In this document: piece by piece, positions 1 through 11,339 of the stretch
Layout: the number at the start of each line of letters is the position of its first letter
How positions within the stretch are numbered: the stretch's first letter is position 1
Assembly (NCBI GenBank): GCA_021234155.1
Contig: JAJEKV010000009.1
Location: forward strand, 10,422,546 to 10,486,545
DNA: 64,000 bases
Reading direction: 5' to 3'
Origin: Isoetes taiwanensis
Lineage: Eukaryota > Streptophyta > Lycopodiopsida > Isoetales > Isoetaceae
Program-made: the position numbers and the translations under genes
Notes under the pieces: model-generated
Told to the model about the DNA's origin: nothing
Databases searched by the model: none
The model's input: only the letters and a program-made list of their open reading frames with translations

Positions 1-345
1 CTCGTTTGTTGTGTTGGTGATGTGCAGGTGCTGGGTTGGCGGCGGCATCTGTTTCAACTTCTCCATGCGGGGGTTTTTGGGAGCGATTCTATGCCTTACG
101 TTTGTCTAAGCCCCTTGCCGAAGGCTTATCACTAGGGTTTTTCCTCGAAAACCCGAAAGGGCGGGGTTTTTTAATCCCGGTGATAAGCTTTCGGCAGGTA
201 CATCAGCCACTCATCTATTAGCATTGTATTTTTTTGGGGTCCAAATGATATAATTGGATTTTCCCTTTATTTTTCGTGGGTAGTTCGCATGTGTGCGGCT
301 ACCCACTGTCCACCATTGTAGAAAATCTGCTGAGATGAATGAGAA
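1..345 (+). repeat. Left arm of a large inverted repeat
   Basis: This stretch reappears in reverse complement at about 12570-12915 with high identity over its whole length. Shared blocks include TTCTCCATGCGGGG, GGGAGCGATTCTATGCC, the CCTCGAAAACCCGAAAGGG segment and CATGTGTGCGGCT. The arm probably continues left of the window, because base 1 is already inside the match. The segment near 150-175 (AAAACCC, then GGGCGGGG, a T-run, AATCCCGG) resembles the 3' tail of the LINE at 43560-43600, so the arm may be the 3' part of a retroelement. I do not read the short ORF at 36-221 as a gene. Confidence 0.85.
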
Positions 346-395
346 GCCTATCTATCGGGCGGTTTGTTGGTTTCTTGCGAGTCCCATTCTAGAAT
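337..395 (+). repeat. Short terminal-type inverted repeat, partner at 4665-4722
   Basis: Bases from TGAGAAGCCTATCTATC through TTTGTTGGTTTC to TGCGAGTC are inverted at 4665-4722. A related piece (CGCATGAAACCAACAAAGCGC) lies at about 13240-13262. The uninterrupted inverted-repeat copy near 12575 joins GATGAAT directly to CAC.ACCACCCCAA. The sequence from 337 to 4722 therefore looks like a separate element inserted into the larger repeat. No clean target-site duplication is visible. Confidence 0.55.
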
Positions 396-1630
396 TTCAG
401 CTTATATTCTCCAAAGCAGTAAAACAACAAAGCAACATTCAAGTTCTCCAAAGCAATGAAGCAACAAAGCAGCATTCAAGTCAACACGACTTATACAAGT
501 CTAAAGACAATCACAGGTTACATTTCTATTATCTTTAATATTAATTGGGTCTGCATATATTCCATTTTTTAAGGTTTTATATTGCTACATATTCTAAACG
601 AGGTGCATCCTGGACTACCACGATCGTCGGATTCGTCGATCCTACGACTCAGATCGTATGTTGGAGTCTCTGGGGAACTCTCGTTTCGCATATAGTCATT
701 TATGATTGGAGGTGCCTATGATTTGGAAATATGAAATATGATTCCGCCTAAGGTTTTGAGGGAATATCGAACCTCTATACGGCTTTGCCTAAGATTTTAG
801 AATATGAAATACGGGGGCTCGAACCTCTATCAAAATAACTCAATGTCCTAATAAGACTACTTTAATCAATGTACCCAGCGAGCTAATGTGACTATTTTTT
901 ATGTTGAACCTATATTTTTTATTATAACCACCCATTCAGTTATTTTAGGGATATATGGTCTATGGTTTCAGGAATTGTTATTTTTACATCCATATCAAAT
1001 CCCCCTGGAACCCTTGTTATTTTGCTGCATATTGATTTTGCACATTACTTTTTTAGTCATTCTATAAGATCCTGGTCTGTTTGTTGCGGTAGCTTTTTCA
1101 GTGTAAGCCCAACCATTCCTTTGTTTAAGTTAATAAGTTTGTGTCCAAGACTATCAGCCAAGGTAAAGATATTATATGAATAGCCTTTGTCCTAACAACT
1201 GCAAAATCATTGGTTTACTCTATTGCGGATAAAATATCTTCAGCCTTTGACACGTGCATGCAAATTCATGGCTACAATGCAAGATACTTGCGCCATGTTC
1301 TTTAGTTCTGAGACACTATATTAGCCAGCGGTTTTAGACCTCCATGGAAAAGATTATATAATCTAACATAGTATTTAGAAAGCTCAGATACAAATATGAT
1401 CGTATGCATTGTTTGAAAAGGCTTTTAAACAGGAGAATATTCCAGTGCTATTTTGCAAGTTATTTATGGTCTCTCAACCATTATAATTAGAGTCTAGACA
1501 GATCTTTACTATGTTTTTTTCTCTAAATAAGGAGGCATGTCTGGAACATGGTTTAATAATGTTTAATTTAATGCATTGAAATTGCATACATCTTGCTGGT
1601 CTAGACATTTTATTATATCTGTCTATTGCA
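396..1630. other. No gene recognised
   Basis: AT-rich sequence with scattered stops in all frames. The only structure seen is a loose duplication near 715-830 around 'GAACCTCTAT' and 'TAAGATTTTAGAATATGAAATA'. No coding region, RNA gene or clear mobile-element end was found. Confidence 0.4.
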
Positions 1631-1636
1631 GTCATT

Positions 1637-2055
1637 ATGAAGTCAAGGCAAATTGATCTTAGAGATTTCTTGTGCAACAATAATGATAATGTGCCTGTTG
1701 TTGCTACTGCAAGTCTTGATAGTTCTCCTTCCAGCCGTGAGCATGATGAGGCTCCAAGCTCCAATATTGAAGGTATTTCTAGATCAAGTAGTCAAGAGCT
1801 TATAGAACAATCTTGCCCTCGTCGGTGCCTTCAGCTTGGGACTTTGCAGATTCTATGGATGAAGCGTTGAAGCAGGATCTTCGCTCAACCCTTAGAGACA
1901 ATACATTTTTGTCACTTTCACTAGATGAGGTGACAGCTATTGACAATACGGCATGGATTGCTATGCACCTATACAGTATACATAATTTTCAACGAAGATC
2001 CCATTTTCTTAGCATTCAGAAACTTAATGATGTGCTACAACTGAGGCTTATTTGA
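1637..2055 (+). pseudogene. hAT-type transposase remnant (domesticated ZNF862-like family)
   Basis: Two overlapping frames (1637-1870 and 1813-2055) give a peptide beginning MKSRQIDLRDFL and, after a frame change near 1830, the stretch LSLSLDEVTAIDNTAWIAM. The pattern 'S-x-DEVT-x-IDN-x-x-W-I' is typical of hAT-related transposases and their plant ZNF862-like relatives, at the start of the RNase H-like domain. Only about 130 residues remain; the BED finger and the C-terminal dimerisation region are absent. The reading breaks off at 2055, and a different sequence begins near 2100. It is inactive and probably a very old fragment. The family call is moderate; the fragment status is clear. Confidence 0.55.
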
Positions 2056-2160
2056 TGTCCTTCTATACCATTTATCTAGTATTGCAACTTGTCATTTGAA
2101 GAATCGCATCAATCCGAGCCCTCGGATCGCCATTCTGGGTAGGGACGAGCCATTATATTA

Positions 2161-4060
2161 GTGCATTCCACATTCGGGACCGGTTATCGGCGTCTTCTCA
2201 CAGCAGCACTTCTTCCATTCTCATTGCTTCCATGGCTCTTCGATCAACGGATTTCTTCTCCAGCTTCTCTGCTAGTTTCCTTCTCCACCTCGTCGCCACA
2301 GGCATCTTCATGGCGGGTTTTCTCATCCTTCTATGGAAGGTACGCTTCTTTCTTTTCGTGATCTTACGTCAGGGATCTATCGCCTTATTCTGGCAGTGCT
2401 CTTTGTTCTATTGTTCTTTTGGTGCTCGCATGGTTTATTTTTGTGCACTAGCATGCATATTCGATGCTTGCAAGCCATACTACAGGTTCAGTGTCATGAT
2501 GGTTTCCAGTTATGGTTGATAGTTTCGCATCTAGTTACGATTTGATGGTTTCGTATTCTTGATCTATTAGTTTAATTTCTGTGGAAGTTGGTCTGATTCG
2601 GTTTCTGTGGCGTGATTTGTGTGGACTTCTTTATGGCAAGGTTCCTGTGTTCTCGGTGGCTGGACCTGTGTTGAGCTTGATTTTTAATGTTTTTCATGAT
2701 TTTAGTATTGGGTTTGGGGCCTTTCTTCCTTCCCTTCTGCTGGTTTCGCCCTGGGGCCGTAGCAGAGGGATTTTTTTTTTCATTTTTTTCTGGTTTATCC
2801 CTCTTACACCTTCTTTGATTTGGTTTTTCTCTCTCCCACCACCTCGGCTGCGTGTTTGAGCTGCTTCATCGATCTCTCTTGTGCTGCTTCATCGATCTCT
2901 TTCTCTATTCCGATCAGTGGGCCCTTCTTGTTTTCTTCTTTTGGCAGCATGCAGGACCACCTCTTCACTTCATTTTAGCTCTTCGTTGCGATCCCATATT
3001 TTTTGCCCAAGGCCATGCTCTGTGTTTGCCTCCTCCCTGCCGGGTTTGTTGATCTAGCAACCCAGGGCTTCTTCTTCTTCTTCGCCCTTTCTATCTGTTC
3101 GCATGATGGTCTCTGTTCTTCTCTGTTCCGCTGTCAGATCGCCAGGCCTCTGCCTTGGCTTGCTGTCCTCTCTTTTGCCCTGAGCGATCTCCGCCCACCT
3201 ATTTTGCCACTCTCTCTCATCCCTCCTTCACATCGATTGGCCCCCCACTTTGCAGAACTGAAGTTTTCGGCTCCCAATCAAAGGGAGCAGCGTGGCATTT
3301 TGGATCCACCATCCATCTGCAGGGAAGCGTGCTGGGGCAGGCGGTCGCATTGAGTGGCTCTTCTTCCTTCTGTTCTGTGCCACCTCTACCAATCAAATCC
3401 GATGGCTTTTCCACCATTCTTCTGCTGTAGTTTCGGCTTTTTCCTCTTTGGGACTCGCTATTTTTATTTCCTCTTGGCCGCCCTTCATTCTTTGCATGCC
3501 TTTTCTATAGTCCGCCCGGCCTCCCTTCACTCTGCTTTGCATGCCTTTTTGTTGCAATTCCTTCTCTCCTTCTATTCCCCGCCCCTTTGCTTTATAGGTC
3601 CTCCTTCCACAGCTCCCTTTGCCAAAGGTTTCGTTTGGGCTACCGCCTCATTTCCCTAGACCCTTCCTTCTTAGTCTCTTTGCAGGTCATTATGCCATTC
3701 GATTGCCCCCGTGCTCCGCCAATATCTTTTCTGTTGATTTTTTTCCTCCCTTTGCACCTCCGGAGATTGCCATGACGACTCACCGTCTTTATACATCTCA
3801 TTTGTACGTTCTGCACCCCTCGGCTCGCAATGCATTGCAGCTCGACCGTGGTGACATTGATTGGCCTGCTGAATTCTTCTGGGCACTTTCCCTTTACGCG
3901 TCCTTTTCTCCTGCGGTCCGTCAGGCATTCTGCTCATATAAACTCGTCGACCCAGCCCATGCTCGGTTCTTGGGGGACGTCATTCTGCAATGGGGATTTT
4001 TCGTCCTTACGCCCCATTCAATTGCGCAAGTTTTTTCTTATTGACTGAATATCCCCCGCA
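2161..4060 (+). other. Pyrimidine-rich transcribed-looking segment with possible split gene; identity unknown
   Basis: A short hydrophobic ORF starts at 2232 (MALRSTDFFSSFS, then LLHLVATGIFMAGFLILLW) and meets a plausible splice donor AAG|GTACGC at 2339/2340. About 1.3 kb of very C/T-rich sequence follows, then an acceptor-like TCTTTGCAG at 3676-3684 and an open stretch to 4044. An equivalent acceptor (TTTTTTTTCAG|GTCATT) precedes the DIRS gag-like region at about 14126. These features suggest the first part of a DIRS-like transcription unit or another spliced retroelement. The protein from 3772 to 4044 (MTTHRLYTSHLYVLHPS) matches nothing I recognise. Confidence 0.3.
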
Positions 4061-4179
4061 GTTTCTTCCTACTTATCCGGCGATTTCTTTGGGGTTGATA
4101 GCGTGACCGTCCCTGGCCTTCCTGCAGGGGTTCTGCTCTGGGCCTCGGCATAGTCTATATGTTGATGCCACCTTATGAA

Positions 4180-4660
4180 TAATATGAAATAAAATGGTTT
4201 GCCTTTTGCTTTTCAAGTTTATGCCTCATATGCAATCGAATGGCTTGCTTTGTCTTTTTAATGCTTATGAATCATATGCAATAAAATAGCTTGGTTTTTT
4301 TCTGCGGTTGTTGCCTATGTATTGGTTTTCACTTTCTCTTTCTCTTTCCATAAGATGGTTTGATTTTTGTTTCTACCTATCTGCTGTTGTTATCGTTGTA
4401 TGGGGTACCTATAGGTGTATTGTGACATGTTGTTCTCCCACGATTTTTTGGAATTCGGGCATATTTTTTTCCCTTTATTCCTTTTCGCATTCTTGCATCA
4501 TCATTGACAACTTGGGGTACTATCTATGTTGACACTATCTCATGCATAATATGCAATAACGTGGTTTGACTTTTGCTTTTCATGTTTATGCATCCTATGA
4601 AATCGCATAGTTTGATTTTGTTTTCATACATTCTATGACCTAACATAGCGTGATTTTTTG
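4180..4660 (+). repeat. Diverged tandem repeats and direct repeat of 13675-13815
   Basis: Several imperfect units of the type 'TTTATGC..CATATGCAAT.AAATGGTTTG' occur between 4180 and 4640. Inside this, about 4370-4530 matches 13675-13815 in direct orientation (ATGGGGTACCTATAGG, TGTGACATGTT, GACAACTTGGGGT). The second copy lies just upstream of the DIRS coding region. The two copies may mark a duplication made when the intervening ~9 kb arrived. Confidence 0.6.
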
Positions 4661-4739
4661 TACGGTCATTCTTGCACTGCGACTCGCATGAAACCAACAA
4701 AGCGCAGATAGATAGGCTTCTCATTCACAACCACCCCAA

Positions 4740-5530
4740 TTCTGGGTCCACACCTAAAAACAACAGTAACAAAAAAACCACATGTCATTGTTCCAAAAAA
4801 TCTACACGTGGTTATGTGGAGGTGTGGTTTATTAAGGAGGCGGTGTAGTTTTTTTTATGGAGCTATAGTTTTTTTTTTTTTGAAGATGTGGTCTTTTTTT
4901 TAGGTGTCGTTTTTTTAAAAGAAGTGTTGCTTATTTTTTTGAGGGGGTGTTGTTTTTAAGAAGGTGTTGTTTTTTGATGTGTAGTTTATAACTAGGTGTA
5001 GTTTTAAGTAGTCATTTTTTATGGAGGTATAGTTTTTTTTAAGTGTGGTTTATAAGGAGGTATAGTTTTTAAGTGGTTGTTTTTTAGGGAAGTATGGTTT
5101 TCTGAAGTGGTATAACTTTTTTCAATCGAGGTGTTGTTTTTTGAGGCGTCATTTATAAGTGGGTGTAGTTTTTAAATAGCTGTTTTTTAAAGAAGTAAGG
5201 TTTTTTGAAGTGTGGTTTATAAGCGGGTGTAGTTTTTAAGTGGCTGTATTTTAATGAAGTATGGTTTTTTGAAGTGGTGTAGTTTATAACTAGGTGTAGT
5301 TTTTAAGAAGCTATTTCAAGGAAGTATGATTTTTTTTAGGTGTGGTTTATATAACTAGGTGTAGTTTTTAAGTAGCTATTTTTTAAAGTAAGTGTGGTTT
5401 TTTGAGGTGTGGTTTTTAAGTAGGTGTAGTTTTTAAGTGGCTATTTTTTTTTGATGTGGTTTTCTGAAGTGGTGTAGTTTTTTTCGTAGCTATTTCTTAA
5501 GGAAGTATGGTTTTTTTGAGGCTATTTCTT
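4740..5530 (+). repeat. T-rich array of GTGTAGTTTTT-type units
   Basis: About 800 bp built from imperfect units such as 'GGTGTAGTTTTTAAGTGGCTGTTTTT' and 'GAAGTATGGTTTTTTGA'. The complementary A-rich version, with 'AACAACACCTAAAAAC' units, occupies 11930-12560, next to the other inverted-repeat arm. The pair therefore belongs to two oppositely oriented copies of one repeat. No coding potential is seen. Confidence 0.7.
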
Positions 5531-5629
5531 CAGCAAAGCACCACCACCTGGAATATTGTTTGTGTGCTCAACTTTGGGAATGTATCGTATTGTTTTACAT
5601 TCGTGAAAAATAACTTCAACGGTTAGATC

Positions 5630-6770
5630 TAACATGGCTCAAACATGCCACGTGGGCTCCAACATGCCAATTAGGTGCCAACATGCCAAGGTGGCTCAAG
5701 CATGCCACCTGGGCACCAACATGCCACCTAGGCTCAAACATGCCAAGGTGGCTCAAATATGCCATCTTGGGCTCCTATATGCCACCTATATGCTCCAACA
5801 TGCCACGTAGGCTCCAACATGACACTTAGGCTCAAACATGCCACATGGGCTTCATGCCACCTAGGCTCCAACATGACAAGGTGGCTCAAACATGCCATGT
5901 GGGCTCCAACATGCCACCTAGGCTCCAGCTGGCCAAGCTGGCTCAAGCATGCCACCTAGGCACCAACATGCCACCAAGGCTCAAACATGCCAAGGTGGCT
6001 CAAACATGCCAAGAGGGCTCCAACAAACCACCTATGCCAAGGTGGATCAAACATGCCACCTAGGCTCCAACATGCCAAGGTGTATGCCACGCGATCTCCA
6101 ACATGCTAAGGTGTCTCAAAATGCAACGCGGGCTCCTACATGCCACCTAGGCTCCAACATGCCAAGGTGGCTCAAACATGCCACGTGGGCTCCAACATAC
6201 CACCTAGGCTCCAACATGCCACCTAGGCTCAAACATGTCAAGGTGGCTCAAACATGCAACGTGGGCTCCAACATGTCACCTAGGCTCCAACATGCCAAAG
6301 TGGCTCAAACATGCCATGTGGGCTCCAACATGCCACCTAGGCTCCAGCATGCCAAGGTGGCTCAAAAATGCCAAGGTGGCCCAAACATGCCACGCAGGCT
6401 CCAACATGCCACCTGAGCTCCAACATGCCAAGGTTTCTCAAACATGCCACCTAGGATCCAACATGCCAAGGTGGCTCAAACATGCCATGTGGGCTCCAAC
6501 ATGCCACCTAGGCTCCAGCATGCCAAGGTGGCTCAAACATGCCACCTAGCCTCCAACATGCCACCTAGGCTCCAACATGCCAACGTGGGTCAAACATGCC
6601 ACCTAGGCTCCAACATGCCATCTAGGCTCCAACATGCCACCTAGGCTTCGAAATGCCACGTAGGCTCCAACGTGCCACCTGGGGTCCAAGATGGCAAGGT
6701 GGCTCCAACATGCCACCTAGGCTCCGAAATGCCACCTAGGCTCCAACATGCCAAGTTGGCTCCAACATGC
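5630..6770 (+). repeat. 19-bp minisatellite (CATGCCACCTAGGCTCCAA type)
   Basis: Roughly sixty head-to-tail units of about 19 bp. Variants such as CATGCCAAGGTGGCTCAAA and CATGCCACGTGGGCTCCAA alternate in higher-order blocks. Because 19 is not a multiple of three, every frame stays open for long stretches and gives 19-residue peptide repeats of the MPPRLQHAKVAQTCHVGSN kind. These ORFs are by-products of the array. A shorter, more diverged block of the same repeat is at 9270-9790. Confidence 0.9.
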
Positions 6771-6840
6771 CCATCCATCACATGGACCTTCTCAACATGG
6801 AAAAGTTGCCCATCCACCACATGGACCTTTAGGAAAAGAC

Positions 6841-6975
6841 TTTAAGGGTAAACTGCTTTCAGGGAGTTTTAGGGTTCCGTCTTCTGGCCTCAAGACCCTC
6901 CCTCTATATAGAGGAAGGGTGTTAATGCCAGAAGACGGATCCTTAAAACCTCCTAGAAGCATCTTGCCCCAAAAT
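6841..6975. repeat. Foldback with TATA-containing centre
   Basis: Two ~67 bp arms pair around the palindrome CCTCTATATAGAGG at 6901-6914. Matching blocks are CCGTCTTCTGGC (left) and GCCAGAAGACGG (right), and AGGGTTCC/GGATCCTTAAAACC further out. It sits directly after the minisatellite. It could be a small MITE, a bidirectional promoter-like palindrome or a microRNA-like foldback. There is no independent evidence of transcription. Confidence 0.6.
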
Positions 6976-7099
6976 TTCTCTCTTAAAGGCACTCGGGACG
7001 TGGTCGAGAAGTTGGAGTTGAAGACCGAAGCAATAGGAACTGGAGGACAGGGGTTTGGATCTATCGTCCTCCCACTGTGGCAATTAGAATTCAAGAGCT

Positions 7100-8230
7100 A
7101 ATTGTATACATATTATCTTGAATAGAAGCGCTCAAACGAGTTGGAATTATTGACCTTGTCATAAAATCTAATGCATCCTGCAAAATCTGATCATATGCCT
7201 TGTCTTCCTCTCCCATGCCCACTAAATCATTTTGGGATAAGCGTATACAATGTGAAACTTCTTAGATGTGCTAGTTCAGTATATGGTATGTTAGAACCTC
7301 CAGGTTGCTTAAGGCAACCAATCTTTGTGCAAAATTATACAAAACGGCATCAATTACATTAGGATCTTTAAAGCAAAATGAGGTAGTTGCACTCAGATCT
7401 GAATATCTCGAGCTCTGCTAATCATTTTCATATTATATTTGGAGGAGAAACTAGAAAAACAATGTAGTGAGATGCAGGAAAAAACTTGGCTGAATTTGGA
7501 TCTGGGATGTCCGAAAAAATCGGGTTCAAAGACGGAAGAAAATTTGGCCAGTGCAAAAAGGGGTCTGCACACTCAAACCATGATATCTCGAGTTTTAATG
7601 AACCTTTTTGGATGATTTTTAAAATTACTATCAGAGAAAAGTTGTAGGAACATGTGATCATCATTTTTCTTGGTCAATAGTGATTATCCCCAGTTGGGCA
7701 CCCTAACAAGAGGTTCCTCATTGTAGCCAGGCAGACTCTCTTATCCATGCATGTATGACATTTGACCTTAGTGTCTGTCTATGCGCGCCACAGACAAGGC
7801 ACAATTTAGATTCTTCCAAAAACCAAGGTTTTGCGAAAGAATTATTAAAATAGTTTTTAACAATATTGTTTACCTATGTGCGTACAACTAAATCAACATA
7901 TATGACCATAATAAAAAATAAAGCATTTGACATGTTTGGATTCAAGTTGGGCTAGAGGAGAAGAAAATCAATAGTTTAGAAAGGTAGGTAGAAGGGTAGA
8001 TAGATTAGAAAGGTAGGTCGAAGGATAGGTAAAAACAAAAAGCGGTGAATAGTGTCTATGCATGCATAGACATGCTATGCTCATACATCATCAGTAAAAA
8101 AAAATTCTTTGGAAACTAGAGTTTTTGCAGGCCGACTGAATCCTTTTGTGTTCTCTTCAATCCGACAGTTTGCTTCTTTCCTCAGGTGCTCAGATTCCTC
8201 GGGTGCCCAAAAGTCCTCTTCCGAAGGCCC
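7100..8230. other. No gene recognised
   Basis: Low-complexity intergenic sequence. A small duplication 'AGAAAGGTAGGT.GAAGG.TAG' occurs at 7975-8030. Nothing else is supported. Confidence 0.4.
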
Positions 8231-8765
8231 CTAGCCACGAACAGACAACTGTCCCATTCTAGGATATGAATTGGCTCTGTCAATGGACTCAGAATGTCGA
8301 CATTGCCATGGAGACCAAGTTTTGTGCCCAGAAGACCACCCCTTCTTTAAGAAGCGCAAAAGTAGCTCATGTCTAACACGTTCATAGTCAATTGGCCTAG
8401 GAGGTGGTTGCGGAATACTGCCATGTGGAGTCTTCGTGTTCCTTTCGTTGCAAAAAATGACCGTAGCCTCTAAGGTAAATTTGCCATTTTGGACGATATG
8501 GCTAAGTCGGTTCTTCATTTCGGAGCCTCTTTCTTCCCAAACGACAAGACACTTGGGTTTCTACGGTCAAGATGCGAGCGGCTTGGCGGTTTGATAAGTT
8601 CTCCCGGAACGATCTTGGAATTTTTTTTTTTTTAACCTGCTTGAAGCAGGTTACTTGAATGACGGATTCAATGGTCGGATAGGAGAACCGAACTCCGAGA
8701 GGGGAGGCATTGGCATTGGCATTCGGCCTTCCGGAGGAGCGCTGGCAGGAAAGGCCACTTGGCAA
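8231..8765 (-). other. Unassigned open stretch, minus strand
   Basis: Two overlapping minus-strand frames (8231-8518 and 8502-8765) are open for 95 and 87 codons. The first contains a mildly protein-like run (YERVRHELLLRFLKKGW, then W-S-P-W-Q-C-R-H). I recognise no family, start context or splice pattern. It may be part of a decayed element. I do not claim a gene. Confidence 0.15.
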
Positions 8766-9074
8766 GAGGAGCAGTCCATAGCGTGAACCCGCCCGGCCGT
8801 TGAGGTCCCCTCACGTGGCCCATGTTAGGTGGAAACTTCGTAGAACATGCAGCAGGGGAAGAACATGCAGAGCGATGTAGCAGGGGAAGTACATGCCAGC
8901 GATGCAGCAACAGTAAAGCGATGCCAGTAGAGCGATGCAGCAGTAGAGCGATGTCGGCGTGATATTCCTCCCTTTTATGACCTTCGATCATCTCCACAAT
9001 CGTCTCCATGTGCTTCCCCATTCTTATAATCCAAAGGAGCCGCCCCAAACCCCTAATGTTAGCAAAGCATCTGC

Positions 9075-9215
9075 CCTGCAAGTATCCACACTGCAAAAAT
9101 ATGACCTGCAAGCACCGACGCTCCAAAAATCAGCTCTGGAAGCTATGGCCCTGCAAAAATCTGCCCTGGAAGCTATGGCGATGAAAGCTATGGCCCTGGA
9201 AGCTATCTGGAATGG
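9075..9215 (+). repeat. Short tandem repeat, ~15-30 bp units
   Basis: Imperfect units of 'CTGCAAAAATCTGCCCTGGAAGCTATGGC' type repeat about five times, giving a peptide with LQKSALEAMA repeats. The CAGCAGTAGAGCGATG units at 8865-8950 are a separate micro-array just upstream. Confidence 0.6.
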
Positions 9216-9269
9216 AGCTATGGCGGTCCTCTATCTTTGCCTTACCGCCCAACGGAGCTTTAGGAATGT

Positions 9270-9790
9270 TGGAGCCTAGATGTCATGTTTGAGCCACATA
9301 CTATCAAACATGCCACTAGGATAAAAAAATGGCATGTGGCTCAAACATGATACGTGGGTCAAATATATAGAAATGCTCTTTTGAATGATTTTTTTTTTTT
9401 AAAGGATGAAATATAATTTTGTATTTATTATGGTTGAAATGTTGTGCCCCTGGGCTCAAGCATGTCCATAGGCTCAAACATGCCCCTAGGCTTGAATGCC
9501 AAAGATGCCACATGGCTCAAGCATGCTATATTGGCTGAAACATGCCATAGGATCAAACATGCCATGTAGGCTCAAAATGACACGTGGCTTAAACATAACC
9601 CTAGGCTCAAGCATGACACGTGGCTGAAATAGACATTTGGCTCAAACATGCCACATAGGTTCAAACATGCCACCTAGGCTCAAACTGCCATATAGGCTCA
9701 AACATGCCACATAGGTTCAAACATGCCACCTAGGCTCAAACTGCCATATAGGCTCAAACATGCCACATCGGCTCAAACACCTTGGCACTA
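9270..9790 (+). repeat. Second block of the 19-bp minisatellite family
   Basis: Units such as 'GGCTCAAACATGCCACATA' and 'CATGCCACCTAGGCTCAAA' recur with more divergence and more indels than at 5630-6770. A 55-bp higher-order unit (around 9650-9705) is duplicated at 9706-9760. Confidence 0.8.
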
Positions 9791-10335
9791 GAAATGATGA
9801 GGTGGCATCAAAAGAGCAAGCAAACTTCTTTCTCTTTGAGAAGGTGGCTATTTGCAAAAATTATGGGAGATGACATGGCATGATTTTGGTGAGGTGGCAA
9901 AGATGCGAGTTGAGGTGGCAAAATATGAAGGGATGGAAAAACGAAGAATTTGCTAGACAATTTTTCAACATTAAAAAAACATATTTCTCCATGGTGACAT
10001 GGCATTTCTTTGGATGGCGTGGCATATGACGTGATGACTAAGCATTTTGTGCACTTTAGATAGAAAATGACTAGGTCAATTTAAAAAAAAGGGGTTTTTT
10101 AAGTGAGATAAGTAGGTAAATAGTGGAAAGCAAGGTAACATGGCACTCAAAATGATGAGGTGTCATAAGAAAGAGAAACCACACTTCTTCCTTTTTGAAA
10201 AGGCGACTTTTGCAAAAATTATGGGTGATGATATGGCATGGCCATGTGATGTGGCAACTATGAGTGATGACGTGGCAAAACACGAAGGGAGACATGGCAG
10301 TGATATGGCACTAGAAATCTTGAGGTTATATCAAA
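9790..10335 (+). repeat. Imperfect tandem duplication, ~345 bp period
   Basis: The segment at 9786-9990 (ATGATGAGGTGGCAT, TTCTTTCTCTTTGAGAAGG, TTTGCAAAAATTATGGG) recurs at about 10135-10320. The start of a third copy (GGCACTAGAAATCTTGAGG) lies near 10306. No gene was found in it. Confidence 0.65.
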
Positions 10336-10339
10336 ACAA

Positions 10340-10760
10340 CAAGCAAAACCTAAACCTACAGATACAGGGAGAGGGAGGATCGATTCAATGGAAAATTGAA
10401 TATAAACCTAAATGGGTGCTCGTGGAGAATCCTAAAAAAAATAATACTAGGCTTTTTTATGTTAAAAAAACGCAACCAGTTAATTTCCTTTGAAGTCAAA
10501 AACACAAATGAACCCACATCCGTCTAAAATGTTGCCAACCTATATTTTTTCCCATTTTTGTCGGACAAATACTCTATAACCCTAGTATTTCTCCAACAAG
10601 CTTGTACTAGTGTAGTGATAAAACTTGGTATAAAACCAACAATTAAACATTTAACAAAAAAAAAATTTATACTTAAAAAAGAAATGAACGGATGAGATGA
10701 ATTCTAAACAAACGGTAAAGATGGTGATCCCCGTCCTAGCATTCTATTGGCCGAATTAAA
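10340..10760. other. No gene recognised
   Basis: A-rich spacer between the duplicated block and the auxin-response-factor remnant. No feature is supported. Confidence 0.4.
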
Positions 10761-11339
10761 CTACTATTAAATGTTTCTTTACAGGCAATCTGGCGCCTTC
10801 TCCTTGCCGCCGGAATTCTTGCCGCCGGAATTCAAGCCCACATGGGAGGCTCCATCTCCATCTCCAATGCTGCGTGTTCTTCAGATTCGCCTCCATCTCC
10901 ACTGCGGCATGTTCTGTAGATTCGCCTTGCCGCCTCCAGCTCTACTGCGGCCAGATCTTTCAGGCTTCTAAAACGTATTCCAGTTCAGTATCCCGCCATA
11001 GCTCCCCTTCTTCACCCTCTGTTCATTCTGCTTTCCTTTTCGCTGTGTGAAATCTTCCACCCAACAGCGGGAATCTGATTCCTTGAGCTTTTGCTTTTGT
11101 GGGTGCCTATTTTCTGTCCTCTGGATGTGCTAGCGTCGGAGATTTGTTAGCCATTAGTTTGGGTTTGGTGTTGGGCGATGCCTGGTCCTCGAACCACGAA
11201 TTTTGGCCTCAGATCTGAAGTGGGCTCTGTCTCATCTGTCCGCATTGCGTCTGCAAGCGTAGATTTGCTGCCCCTCCAGCTGATTCTGCACATCAAGCTC
11301 GCAGGCTGTAGCTCGGGTATTTTGCAAAGGGATCCTGTG

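Noticed and set aside
36-221. 61-codon ORF at the window start
   Set aside because: It lies within the inverted-repeat arm; the right copy has frame-changing indels, and nothing protein-like is conserved.
5734-6644. Several 60-155-codon ORFs with repeated MPPRLQHAKVAQTC peptides
   Set aside because: They are translations of the 19-bp minisatellite; every frame is open because 19 is not divisible by three and the unit lacks stops.
5630-6770. CRISPR-like array
   Set aside because: The repeats are contiguous, vary throughout and have no unique spacers; this is a eukaryotic minisatellite.
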